20,745 nt of DNA from Tetmemena sp. SeJ-2015 (GCA_027382625.1 JAJKFJ010004626.1:1-20745); one strand, 5' to 3'; positions 1 through 9,714 are shown, counted from the stretch's first letter. Notes: a model not told the origin generated them from the letters alone. Made by a program: numbers and translations.

Positions 1-705
1 AAGGGCATCTTAAGAGAGGAAATAAATAAACTGCATGATTAAGGCGAAAGTGATCAAGTTGCTTAAATTTTAGATAGATCTACATTATTCAATTTCAAAA
101 TTTAATTTTTTTAACATTGGCATAGGTGGGAATTTAATAGAATCAAAAGCCACAGAATGCTTATTTTAATTGATTGGTTTAAAGATAATTTAGAATACTA
201 TGAAGGGAATTTACAGATATTGAAGAATAAATTTTTTTTAAAGTGTTCATTCATAAATACCACCTCATTTTCAACATTTGTTTTCAAGATTAAAGTGTTT
301 AAATTCTCTTACTTAATTACCTGAATCACAAAATAAAGCAAGACACTATAAAATAAAATTAGCTTTTCTAAAAATCTTCAGGATCACTTACAAGATATTT
401 CATAAAGATTTCCAAGATGAATCCAACTAAGTTTAAGGCATATTGCTGATTTTTTGGCTACGATAGTTTTACATCCAGAGAATTTGTTACATATTTTTCC
501 TTATTTTCAGATTCTTATAATGTTTTACTTTATGTTTAGGTATATTAGCCAGAAATTTGTATATTCTTAATCAATTAATTGCTAAATTTTAAATACTCCC
601 TAATCAAAATCTTCCTATCTAAATGGAGAGAAAATTATCTCTATTTGTATATATGATATTGCACTCAATAAGTATGAGATGAGTATCTTGCATTTTCAAT
701 TATAT
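1..705 (+). CDS. P1: plus-strand germline coding fragments, unidentified protein
   Basis: With TAA/TAG = Gln, frame 1 is open from the window edge to TGA at 322 (KGILREEINKLHDQGESDQ, QILDRSTLF, LIDWFKDNLEYYEGNLQ). Frame 3 is open through LNYLNHKIKQDTIKQNQLF and MNPTKFKAYC to TGA at 447-449. It resumes in the same frame with FFGYDSFTSREFVTYF, and a later stretch at about 625-700 reads EKIISICIYDIALNKYEMS. The frame changes suggest IESs that I did not place. The part at about 360-560 is related to P2 (15090-15290), where the TGA is TTG. P1 converges on C1. I do not recognise the family. Confidence 0.45.
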
Positions 706-1073
706 TGAAGTAGCAACCTCTAATATTTACTTTATCGACACGCTAAAATTTTAATTTCAAAAATAACTAAAGCACTAAGAAGTTAATATTAACGTGAATG
801 AATATAAGAGAACAAATCTGAAAAATCCTGATTTAATAGACACACCTACTCATATAAAACTTATATTTATTTACTTAAAAATTTAAATTTGTAGTGATTG
901 ATAGTTGGTAGTGAAGTTACTTTGAAATTATAAGATGATAAAGAAGATTCAATAGAGCGTTCTAATATTATTATATATTTATCTATCTATCTTTCTAATT
1001 TAATTTCTTACAGTGATAATAAACCTTGAAATTTACAAACTAAAATTAACTTATCTTTTCAAATTTGATGTTC

Positions 1074-4000
1074 ATTACTAGAATTGGTTAATATTACTCA
1101 AAGGTTTTAAAACCATGTCTAGATGAGTATTAAATCTCTAGCTTAACATCTTCTTAAAATTTTACTTTTGATCTTAATTGATGTTAGAATTTTTAATCCC
1201 TCTTGAAGAAAAAAAGATACATGAAATATAAATGAATCAGAGAAATCTTAAGAGCCAAATGAATCCAATTCATGATTATCTTCCTCAAAATTAAAACTAG
1301 TATTTAAATTAATATAAAATCAACATTTCGATCTCTCTGATCTAACTTATCGAATTGGCCCTTCAGATTGATGAAATTGTTACCTTCTAGAAGTTCCTTT
1401 GAATGTAATAAATTGGCAACAGTTACATTTAGCTATTCTAATTTCGTTGTTGAGTGGTCATCAATAAATTTTAATATCAAAAATTAATTTTTCTCATCCT
1501 CTTAATGCAAATGTGATTGAGTGTTTATATCATTTTCCTTTCCGCTATCTGCTGCGTATTTTCTTTATCTCATTTGTCTTTGCCTTCTTTTGCGAACAAA
1601 AGCCTTGGCAGCTAAAATATATTTTCATTTGAAGCTTAGTAAACAATCAGAATTTGGTCAATTAGAATGACTATTGTGTTTCCTAATATGTATAATAGCA
1701 CTAAAATTATCGGAATGTAGCCAAGTGTCTCGCGCAATTCTTCTTCTAATAGATTGTCCTCGCTCATTTAAAGAAAAGGCATGAAGGTGTAAGTAATCTT
1801 TAATTAAAATATAACATTATAAATTTAATCACGAGTATAATGCACTCATTTATGAGAGCAGAGAGATGTTTCTTCTTCTCTTTGTAAGGTTTAATTAGAC
1901 TTGTGAATGTGAACATCAAAAGTGAAAGTGATATTAAATAACTCAACTACAGTACTGGAATATAAAATTATTATTAAAATTTATTTCATATAGTCAAAGC
2001 TTACTAATATCAGGCTAAAGATTAATCGTCTGTAACCATAAATTAGAGAAAATATTCTTATCAAAGGTCTTTTAAAGTCTAGTTCCTCAAACAGAGAAGA
2101 AAACTTTTTGAAAGTAAGGTTCTTGTTTTCTTTCAAATAAATATTATAAATTTATAAGCTCTACTTTCATTTTTGTGATAAAGAAAAGATTTGTACTTGG
2201 GAGAATAAAGATGATCAACAGCAATATGAGAGTGAGGAACGATGCCATTATTTCTCCACTCAGATAGAATTTCAACTAGAAAAAGTAAGATTTAAAAGAC
2301 TCTTACGGAAAGTAGGTTTATCAATCCACAGATTGAGAGCTCAAGCTGACTTTCAGAAATGAATCTCAAAATTTAGTTATACAGAACCTTCTCCTCAATC
2401 ATTCATAAATAAATTAAACAGTGAAATATTTATTCTTGCCGCCTTCCTATAATCATTCATGGTAAGAAGCACTTACATCTTTTTTGTAATTCCTAGCAGC
2501 CTTAAAAATAGAACAAGGCAGAGTATTAAGGAATTTATGATTAAAATGTAAAACAGAAGACCAAGGTTGACTATCAAATTGAGAGAAGAGTAGTTCAAGA
2601 AATCGAAGTACACATTGAAAGGAGAATCACCAACGACTTAAAAGTCAAAGAGATAGTTAGACCAGTCATCCACTGAAATATTTTTTTTTAAATGAGATTC
2701 ATGCTTGCTATGTCATTTAGTAGACCGAAAAAGCAAAGTGTATTAGCAGGCAAAAGAATAGAAACCATGGGTAGATGAGTGATTAACTAGAATCCTTCTA
2801 TCATTCCCCATAACATTTGGGCTCCTTAGCTCCTATAGTAAATTATGATATAGTTGAAAAACAGCAAACCCCTTCTGGATATAATTAAAAGACATACTGA
2901 ACGTGGGAAACCACCAAATTTCATAAAGTCGCTATTTACTCCTTAATGAGCCTTCCTTATTCCATTTTATTGGAGCACCAAGGTGAAAAGTGGATTGAAT
3001 ATACTAGTTCTGCCATCAGTTCTAAAAATGAATCTCATGCATCTGCTGGGCAACCCTAATCCAAAATATCTCACCAGAGTTTGATAAACTTATTGAAAAA
3101 CTGAAAGAGACCACTTAAAGACTTCTTGTCACAAGATTTTACTTTGATAAAAAAAACAAAACATGATGTGAAAAATGGTAAGTAGACAAATTCATTTGAG
3201 ACTTTTTCATAAGAGGCTCCAACTTGGTTTAGCAGTGCGATGACTTGCATCTAACCCTCGCCTCTATCGATATAAACCCAACCATTACACATTCTGAGTT
3301 CTCATTCTTAAAAAGATAAGGTTTTAATAGGTGTGATAAAGTTATGATATGGGAACTACTTTTATTCGCACTTCTTTACGGTTCACAATCTTCCAAGTGC
3401 TTTTTTTTATTGTAGATTTGCACCTCCCACCTATTTATTAACAAATTAGATCGGCTCTATGGAGCACTGTTCCAAAAGCAAAGGCATTTAAAAATGGCCG
3501 GCTGATCCCCTTACCCCTCGCCAACCAACTTGGTGCAAGATCACTGGTCTTTGACTTTACTTTCTAATTTATAAATACAGATATATTATGAAAACCGCAA
3601 AAGCTTACAGGAAAAAATTGAGAATGATGCTACTTCCAAATAGAGTAGCCATAGTCCAAGCAACTATAAGTGCAATCAAATTCATCATGGATAGGTCATC
3701 AGATGATATTTAAGGTCGTATTTACTTTGAAATTTTGTAGTTATAAGGTATCTTTTCTGAAAAATCAAAGGAGTAGTAAACATTTTTAGTAGAGAAAGTC
3801 ACTTCAATTTCATCAAGCTACCCTGAGGAAATAAGAGAGATAGAAAAATAAATAAAAAAAGTTGTCAAAGTCATAGATCAAAGTAAGGGTAAGCTCTTTT
3901 CTCAAAAGTGAATCTACGATGTATCTAACATGCCTTCTCTATGTTTTATCTAGTATGAGTTCTATAGTAAGTGAAGAATTTAATAGATCAGACTATAGGA

Positions 4001-5084
4001 AAAATTTAGAAAGTTAATAAAATTACCTATAACTTTATAACTCTATAATTTTCTATTTTACCTCTTAAACTTTTATTTTTTCTTCTTTAAGCAAAGACAT
4101 TCTTTTCAAATAAAATAGTAATTTTTGCATCTACTGATATTCTCGCAATTTTAGCTTTGAGTGTAGGGGTTGCTTCTCTTATTTTATTTTGGTCGACGAA
4201 TTATTTTGCAAGCTGCTGATTAAATGGTAAAACTGTAAGCGTGAAGGGAAAATATATTTCTGAACTTTATTTTTATTTGAAGGAGCTCTCAGTTTGTAGA
4301 GTTGGATTTGACTTGGATTGCATTGTGATCTGAATTAGGTAAGTTCCTTCTTGTCCCAAAAGAGGAGAAAAGAAGAACTTATCTGAGTCTAAAACAGTAA
4401 AGGATAAACCTTTAGAAGGCATAATTTTGAAAGCAATTGTGAATTATAATTAATTTTAAAATATAGAACGACTTAATGTCTTGATTCGATACTTGCGGAA
4501 GCTCATATTGAAGTGGTATAGTGCTCATTGCCAACTAATCTATTAAGTTCTCTTAAAACTAGGGAACTAAGCCTTATAAACTTGGATCCATTAGCGCAAC
4601 TTAAAATTAAAATTTAAAGCTGAACTGAAATATTTCAGTTAAAAATATTAATATCATTTGTTCCAGCGTTGACATAAATAGAAAGAGTGATATAAAATTT
4701 TTGGAAGTGCAAGTAGAAATATTATATCTAACTACCTCCCCAGCGCACGATTCTTCTTCTCCTTATTTGCACTCATAAGCTTAAAGATTAAATTTATAGA
4801 ACTTAAACAACTTTTAAAAACCTAAAGCTATATTGGGATCGAATCTGTGATTCAGTTCAGCATTTATTTAAAGTTTTCCTTGAATAGAGCATCCATTTTA
4901 GGCATTGAAGTTTAAATTTTCATACAATTTTATTTAAACCTATAATTGCTTTAAAGTAGGGGTATTGGTAATTAAGCAAATTGATATCAGGTTTTGCCCG
5001 AATAGGCACAGGGGTTTAGGCTCTAGTTGGATCGTAAATGTCTTCAAAGACGCTTGAATACGTTATGGAGACGGGATCTAATGA
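1074..5084 (-). CDS. C1: germline copy of CADG-like multi-pass membrane protein, C-terminal part, MDS/IES interrupted
   Basis: Read with TAA/TAG = Gln. Removing the IESs and introns listed below leaves about 920 open codons. Order: a segment starting SLDPVSITYSSVFEDIYDP; a Cys-containing segment (NGCSIQGKLQ, YECKQGEEESCAGE); a CADG/cadherin-like domain (DPSLQGLVPQFQENL...; ends GQEGTYLIQITMQSKSNPT); then membrane segments such as ALIVAWTMATLFGSSIILNF, LWGMIEGFQLITHLPMVSIL, NLIVNLGLLFYILIINSLIL and MASFLTLILLLIIFILPSTN. A charged tail follows (AAKAFVRKRRQRQ, DSFGSQDFSD, RHGFKTFEQYQP). The multi-pass end fits ciliate CADG-type surface proteins; function is unknown. The first segment has no conserved ATG, so upstream MDSs lie elsewhere. 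The TGA stop is not placed: similarity to C2 falls off after about 1074. Oddity: one intron has lost its acceptor AG. Confidence 0.72.
1172..1235 (-). other. IES, pointer TCA, 64 bp (C1)
   Basis: TCA lies at 1233-1235 and 1169-1171. Excision joins GSQDFSD to SKVKFQEDVKLEIQ. The C2 insert is 60 bp, so C1 is out of frame unless excised. Confidence 0.65.
1310..1320 (-). other. Micro-IES, pointer ATTT, 11 bp (C1)
   Basis: ATTT lies at 1317-1320 and 1306-1309. Excision gives RNVD-LNTSFNFEED. The C2 insert is 12 bp, so the unexcised frames differ while the excised ones agree. Confidence 0.65.
1463..1498 (-). other. IES, pointer GATGA, 36 bp (C1)
   Basis: GATGA (TCATC on plus) lies at 1494-1498 and 1458-1462. 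Excision joins HLHQED to DHSTTKLEQLNV, counting the shared pointer codon once. The insert is 2 bp longer in C2. Confidence 0.75.
1614..1636 (-). other. IES, pointer AGCT, 23 bp (C1)
   Basis: AGCT lies at 1633-1636 and 1610-1613. Excision joins DQILIVYQA to AKAFVRKRRQR. An intron reading (GTTTAC...TTTTAG) would leave the wrong frame. Confidence 0.68.
1799..1830 (-). other. IES, pointer GATTA, 32 bp (C1)
   Basis: GATTA lies at 1826-1830 and 1794-1798. Excision joins NECIILV to ITYTFMPFLQMSEDNLL. Confidence 0.72.
1972..1984 (-). other. Micro-IES, pointer ATAA, 13 bp (C1)
   Basis: ATAA lies at 1981-1984 and 1968-1971 in matching phase. Removal shifts the frame into SFDYMKQFYIPVLQLSYLIS, which is conserved in both copies. 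The AT-rich repeat makes the exact edges uncertain. Confidence 0.5.
2134..2164 (-). other. Intron with lost acceptor (C1), or IES with pointer TGAAAG
   Basis: Same 31 nt as the C2 intron but ending TTG where C2 has TAG, so the splice acceptor is missing. An alternative rescue exists: TGAAAG flanks a 33 bp unit here, and IES-type excision would give KMKENKNLTF in frame. The sequence alone cannot decide. Confidence 0.5.
2276..2306 (-). other. Spliceosomal intron, 31 nt (C1)
   Basis: GTAAGAGTCT...TTTTTCTAG. Splicing joins GLINLLS to LKFYLSGEIMASFL. Confidence 0.75.
2405..2435 (-). other. IES, pointer GAAT, 31 bp (C1)
   Basis: GAAT (ATTC on plus) lies at 2432-2435 and 2401-2404. Excision joins KAAR to MIEEKVLYNQILRF. 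The pointer is longer in C2. Confidence 0.72.
2447..2476 (-). other. Spliceosomal intron, 30 nt (C1)
   Basis: GTAAGTGCTT...GATTATAG. Splicing gives LLGITKKM-KAARI. The same length and position occur in C2. Confidence 0.75.
2680..2693 (-). other. Micro-IES, pointer ATTT, 14 bp (C1)
   Basis: ATTT (AAAT on plus) lies at 2690-2693 and 2676-2679. Excision joins DIASMNLI to SVDDWSNYLFDF. C2 has the same pointer with 12 bp. Confidence 0.65.
2829..3607 (-). other. Long IES, about 779 bp, pointer TAAG (C1)
   Basis: TAAG lies at 3604-3607 and 2825-2828. It separates SSIILNFFLQ from GAQMLWGMIEGF in the membrane region, and excision joins them in frame. No coding run of note is seen inside. It is locally GC-richer than the small IESs and contains blocks shared with the C2 insert, so it was present before the duplication. 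Confidence 0.65.
3832..3859 (-). other. IES, pointer TTT, 28 bp (C1)
   Basis: C1 is 1 bp longer than C2 in a T-rich stretch, which throws C1 into TGA. Treating the stretch as an IES with pointer TTT (3857-3859 and 3829-3831) gives DFDNF-SSGQLDEIEVTF in both copies. The exact edges are ambiguous because of the T run. Confidence 0.5.
3993..4026 (-). other. Spliceosomal intron, 34 nt (C1)
   Basis: GTAATTTTATTAAC at the donor side and TTTTTCCTATAG at the acceptor. Splicing joins YRVIKLQ to SDLLNSSLTIEL. C2 has the same ends with 35 nt. Confidence 0.6.
4444..4468 (-). other. IES, pointer TTC, 25 bp (C1)
   Basis: TTC (GAA on plus) lies at 4466-4468 and 4441-4443 around an all A/T core. Excision joins NQDIKSF to TIAFKIMPSKGL inside the CADG-like domain. 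Confidence 0.75.
4782..4829 (-). other. IES, pointer AGCTT, 48 bp (C1)
   Basis: AGCTT (AAGCT on plus) lies at 4825-4829 and 4777-4781. Excision gives DPNIA-YECKQGEEES in frame. C2 has the same pointer with a 46 bp insert, so the 2 bp length difference does not reach the protein. Confidence 0.75.
4917..4938 (-). other. IES, pointer TTTAAA, 22 bp (C1)
   Basis: The pointer lies at 4933-4938 and 4911-4916, in the same codon phase. The interval carries an in-frame TGA. Excision joins FKAIIG to LNFNAQNGCS. C2 has a shorter, different insert at this place (19914-19921). Confidence 0.5.
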
Positions 5085-5089
5085 TATTT

Positions 5090-6055
5090 TTTAAAAGGTC
5101 ATTTAAAATTATGAAATAATTGATAAGAATTTGATAGATGATTAGTTGAATTAGAATAAAATAATAAATCATTTTTTCAATGCTAAAATGACAGATCTTC
5201 CTTATATTCTTTGCATAATTTGACCAATATCTTAATTTTTGTGGATAATTTTTCTTCAAAATATATTCTCTCCATCCTCTAAATTTAAGTTTAACATTTT
5301 ACAAAAGAAATCCCCAAATATAAAAATTTGCCATTAATTAGCATAAATAAAGAGAATTGATAGGAAATAGAGAGACCATATACTAAAGCTTAATTTATTT
5401 AATTCATTTTATTTTTTTCTAATTTCAAGTCTCTAACATATATTTAGGTTTCTTTGGGAACATAAGTGAAACATAACATCATTGAGGCAACTAAATTGAA
5501 AATAATTTAAATCAAGCATAAACTTACTCAATACAAATTTCAGGAAATGAAAATTATTTCCTCCGCCAATGCACGTGAGTAATTTTTCCTGTTTTCCTTA
5601 TGCTTTAAATATATTTCGATATGGATTCTCTAATGCAAATAATTTTAAACCTATAATTGAGATTCCAAATATTTTGAATAATAAATTATTATGCTTTAAA
5701 AATAAATAATATATAAATGAGGAATTTTGGAAAATTAACTCCTCTCCTATTGGGTAAAAATAATTATTTGGACTAATTTTTAAATCAAATAAACTAGAGA
5801 ATTTAAAAAAAACTAGATATTTTTATAATAACATTTATGAACTTATAAGCATTGTTTATTTAGTAAGATAAATTTTTTAAAAATAAAATTTAATGTATTA
5901 TAATAACAATAAAGTGGGATTAAAAATGATCATAGGTTTGCAATTATATTGTGAAGATGTAGCAGTCAAAAAAGCACGATAAATTGAGAAAATATATTCT
6001 TAAATTTAAATTATCATTACACATTTTAATTCTTGAAAAAAATAGAGTACTTATT
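5090..6055. other. AT-rich gap upstream of C1, no gene seen
   Basis: Very AT-rich with no sustained frame under either code. Similarity to the C2 side ends at about 5084. An ATG at about 5099-5101 could precede C1 in frame (MTFQK-ISLDP) but has no counterpart in C2. Confidence 0.5.
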
Positions 6056-6059
6056 ATAA

Positions 6060-6692
6060 GAAAAATTTATATAAAAAAAGATGAAAGCTAAATTTTAGAA
6101 CCCTCCTTTATTCTAGATAAAAATGTAAATGGAGATATAGTAGATTTTAACTGGTTCTTACTTTGTATCTAGTGAACAGAACTTCTTTGAAGTCTTTCAA
6201 GTATGATAATCCATTGTCAAGCACTGTCATTTTCCAACAAAAGGGTGCGAGGATTTGATTAAAACCCAAAGCAATGAGAGAAGCTCTAGATTAGCAAACC
6301 TTCTCTTAGGATATAAGATAAAAAGGAGTGATGGTCAAAATCGTTAAGATGGAATGATTTAGATTATCGTACTGCTCTAAACAAAGAGGTGCAATTTGGG
6401 GAGAAATCTAATTAGCGCATGACCACTCGCCAATTAGCATCGAGGAGTTTACAAGTCTGGATAGAAGACCGCTGTCAAATTTTATGATTAAGTCTTTTCA
6501 AAGATGGAGAGGTTTTGGAGATTACATTTTCCATATGATAAATAGATCGAAGGGAATCAGAGTGAGGGATAGCTGAGTAGCTATAATTTTAAAGTTAATT
6601 TTCTGAATCATCCTGCTCTTGTAAAACAGTAAGCAGGGTTAAGTTGCAATTTCAAATAATATTTAAAGCGCTGACACTTGCGTTGAAATTAT
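6060..6692 (+). repeat. Dispersed germline repeat R1
   Basis: Diverged direct copy of 9715-10520. Shared blocks include TCTAGTGAACA, CCAACAAAAGGGTGCGAGGA, AGTGATGGTCAAAATCGTTA, GACCACTCGCC, TAGAAGACC and GCTGACACTT. No convincing coding frame is seen. It lies between blocks A' and C1. It is GC-richer than its surroundings. The ends are approximate. Confidence 0.6.
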
Positions 6693-6833
6693 ACTTTCTT
6701 AAACATGGTATTTTTATGGATTATAATATCCAAATTAATATGGGAAGGATATGAATACAGGATCGGGGTTAAGAATAATCTATAAAATAAGTAACTCTTA
6801 ATTTCAAAATTTTAAATTTCCTTATATTCTTAC

Positions 6834-7662
6834 CTGAACCTTTTTGTTTTCCTATGGTCAGAGTTTGAATGTTAGTGGAGGTAGTTGGAGTTAACTTGTT
6901 TTTGTACTTTCAAATTATTTAATAAACTATAATGTCTTAGGCATTAAGAAGAGGAATCTTAAATTAATAATTTAATAATTGATAAAGTACATCAAAATCA
7001 AGATAATCAATCACGTTGACAAGTTCTGGTAGAAATAGAAATGAAAATTAGAAATTAGAAATTTAAGAAGAATGATTGAATGAAACTTACAGTTATAAAT
7101 GGTTAATTTCGATTAATTTGCTTTAAGATCTCTAATTAATTTCTGTTAACTAAGCCTTGATATAGTACATTATATTTATTGGATCTCATTTATATTTAAT
7201 TATACCAATCTTCTGTAATCCATTTATATTCTACCTATAATATTTTTAATTAAAATTGTCTGACCAGTTGCTTAATTAATGGATTAGATATAGCCACCTA
7301 AAAATAATGAAAGTCCAATGCCTTCTTAAGCAATGCTCATTATGGTGAGAGTGGGAATATTCTAATAATTTAAAATATTACAAAAAATACAAATAAATTT
7401 TTGTGAATTAAAATTAAATAAAAGATTGCGTTTTATTCGTTTTAATAGATTGAATGAGCTATTTAATTTGAGTAGTCTCTGTTCTTTCAGTTAAAAGTTT
7501 TCATTTAGTGCGTTTTTAGGATAGCTTGAAAGATAATTAAAAATTAATAGAACTTTATCCTTGATATATTTCTTAAATCTAATAAATAATGGAGTCACCC
7601 TCACTTTGATGTATGCCTCCACCAATTAAAAGCAAATCAAACATATTTTTAGGCCATGCCAT
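6834..7662 (-). CDS. Block A': further extracellular-repeat-like coding segments
   Basis: Three segments on the minus strand with TAA/TAG = Gln. About 7662-7580: MAWPKNMFDLLLIGGGIHQS, EGDSIIYQIQ. About 7361-7240: NIPTLTIMSIAQEGIGLSLF, LGGYIQSINQATGQTILIKN. About 6891-6834: TPTTSTNIQTLTIGKQKGSG, followed by GTAAGA at 6833, a plausible intron donor. LLLIGGG and LFLGGYI look like successive beta blades. The block could belong to the same gene as block A or to the unit ending in C1. Inserts between segments are AT-rich and were not resolved. Confidence 0.45.
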
Positions 7663-7863
7663 TAAAAATTAGATTCAGACATAGTCAACAAGATAAAAAC
7701 TTCCTAATTTTTAATGGGCTTTCTATTGATACCCATATTTATATATTTTAATTAAATAATATAAGTTTAAATACTTTGAATATTCAAATTTTGATATCGT
7801 TAAATTAAACAGAAAATATAATGGAATTATACAAAGAGATATAAAGCCTTAAAAAATTCACGT

Positions 7864-8330
7864 TCATACATGTGTTTAATAATATATGTTATTATCTAGC
7901 ATTCTATTTCCTTCTATTGAAAATTCATGACACTCACGTGACTTTTAAAAAGAGGCTTCAAAGTAATTAATAAAAAAACCTGAGTTAAGCTGAACCTTTT
8001 ACATAAGTCTTCTATCCCAAGTTTGACTTTCTTATGATCTCAATCTTGGTTGAGATGAGATGATGATGTTTTCATATCTCAATTTTGAGATTATGATCTA
8101 TATTTTACATGAAGGGGAAAAAGTTAGGATCAAAGCGAATTTGAATAAAGATGTGTGGAAGTGCCGATAATCTGAAAAATCACAAAAGGGATTTAAGAGA
8201 TGTACCCAAATCTTACTTCTTTTTTCCTTGCTTAACTGATAGTCTAATATAATTAGATTTATCAAATGGCCAAATTTATAGATAAGCATTTTGAGGCTTA
8301 TTCCATAAAGATTAAGAAAATTTTTATATT
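7864..8330 (-). CDS. Candidate germline coding segment, unidentified
   Basis: With TAA/TAG = Gln the minus strand is open for about 155 codons to TGA at 7864-7866. It reads MLIYKFGHLINLIILDYQLS from 8289, then KEKRSKIWVHLLNPFCDF, LRYENIIISSQPRLRSQESQ, TWDRRLMQKVQLNSGFF and KSRECHEFSIEGNRMLDNN. Composition in the middle is coding-like and the ends are AT-rich. Two small ATCTCAA/TTGAGAT palindromes lie inside. No family is recognised and there is no paralogue in the window. Confidence 0.3.
8037..8091. repeat. Two ATCTCAA...TTGAGAT palindromes in tandem
   Basis: ATCTCAA/TTGAGAT at 8037-8056 with a 6 nt loop and at 8076-8091 with a 2 nt loop, inside a candidate coding stretch. No function can be assigned. 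Confidence 0.5.
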
Positions 8331-8616
8331 TCTAATTCTGGGATAATTATAACATTTTATTTTAAAGATTTAGTTTTTTTAAAAAGATTTATTTTTTAAT
8401 ACCAGGCAATGTAGAATATTTTAAGCTTTGAATTTAGAAAGGATCTGGCCAAAGATTAACAAATGGATAATTTATCAGTCTCAATTATCTAAATTTAAAT
8501 TATATTTTTAAAAAAAACTTGATAACATTATTTAATGAATTATAGCTGAGAATTTACTTTAAAATCAAATTATTTTATATATTAAATTCAAAAGTCTTTA
8601 AGTAGTGGCATTTGAA

Positions 8617-8905
8617 GTGCGTCCAAAAAATTAAATATTTATTAGCCCATTCGATTCAGCATAAAATTGTAAGAAATTTGCAACTTTTGTGTGGGAGCGA
8701 TCAGTTCAGAGTTAAAAGCGACACAAGTTATTTACTTTTCATATTAAAATTTTAAAATTAATGCGCGCATCATATCTCGCAGCTGAGAGGTGTAGAAGCG
8801 AAGATTAAAGAAGAAACTCATAGTAATTTTTTATCAGCTTTCGAACAAGCTCTTGATCAAGGGGTTTATGAGCCATTTAAACAGACTCGAAGTTCTCTCA
8901 TTATT
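8617..8905 (+). repeat. Left arm of an inverted repeat pair carrying a short conserved ORF
   Basis: It matches the reverse complement of 13604-13892 over about 290 bp, diverged. Shared blocks include AAGTGYGTCC, CCATTCGAT, TGTGGGAGCG, GACACAAGT and AAAGAAGAAACTCATA. The plus strand reads CAHHISQLRGVEAKIKEETH then AFEQALDQGVYEPFKQTRS, open with TTA where the other arm has TGA. Probably part of a germline-limited mobile element; the family is not recognised. Confidence 0.55.
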
Positions 8906-9017
8906 TAATTTATTGTATAAATGCTGGTTCTTATTTTCGAAATTTATGGTTGAAATTAATTACCCTATAGTTAGCAATAATATAAATATACTTAATTCTT
9001 CAACTATTTAAAAGAGT

Positions 9018-9655
9018 GGTGTCTGCCTTTCCTGGAGAGTAAAACTTAAAAACTTCTATACAGTGAGATACCCATATTTATAGGCATAATTTGCTCGTAA
9101 ATCCAATCTTCCATTAAAAAGACAATTCAAACATATAAGGCCTCAAATAGTAGTTTTTAGACAGTAAATAATTCGAAGTTAAGATATCATGAATTAAATT
9201 TATCATTTAACCTTTTTTCTTCTATAATTTCAATTAACATTCTTGAAATATTTGAAAATGTTTGCTAAAAATTTTAGATCTTATAGGTAAAGTATTTTTA
9301 GCAAAGATATTCAAATATTTCAAGCTTACATAGGATAATAACTTCGGTTTCTTAACTAGAACTGTAATAAGTGCTGGTTTTGAAATTGATTATTAATTAT
9401 ATTCCCTAAATTTAACTTTACTTTACAAATATTTCAAGAATGGTAATTTAAATTAGAGAAGAAAATAGCTTAAATGATAAATTAAATTCATGCTATCTGA
9501 ACTCTGAATTTTTGTCTAATAAAATTTTAGGCCATATATGTTTGAATTGTCTTTTTAATTGAAAATTGGATTTAGTAGCAAATTATGCCTATGAACATGG
9601 GTTTCTCACAGTATAATAGTTTGAAATTTTACTCTCCAGGAAAGGCCGCATTCGA
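9018..9655. mobile_element. Foldback structure with about 235 bp inverted arms
   Basis: Arms at about 9018-9257 and 9424-9655 are diverged inverted copies, the outer ends sharing CCTTTCCTGGAGAGTAAAA. On the minus strand the left arm is open for about 95 codons with TAA/TAG = Gln (MINLIHDILTSNYLLSKNYY, RPYMFELSFQWKIGF, FKFYSPGKADTTLL). The right arm has the same frame broken by several TGAs. A second inverted repeat (9243-9272 against 9294-9324, CTTGAAATATTTGA...) forms the centre. No flanking duplication was identified with confidence. Confidence 0.55.
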
Positions 9656-9714
9656 AGATATTATTTTCTCTCGCTTTATCAAATACTATTTATTATTAAT
9701 TTATTATTATATAA

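Noticed and set aside
1614..1641. Intron GTTTAC...TTTTAG in C1/C2
   Set aside because: Splicing there leaves the wrong phase. The AGCT pointer gives an in-frame junction in both copies.
4444..4468. Paramecium-type IES bounded by TA
   Set aside because: TA-to-TA excision does not restore the frame at the best-supported junctions. Pointers such as TTC, AGCTT, GATGA and GATTA do.
5044..5259. Minus-strand 71-residue frame overlapping the start of C1
   Set aside because: It runs in a different frame from the conserved SLDPVSITYSS frame, is not matched at C2, and is mostly Ile/Asn/Leu from AT-rich DNA.
5305..5320. Telomere-like CCCCAAA
   Set aside because: A single short occurrence with no tandem C4A4 or G4T4; chance in AT-rich DNA.
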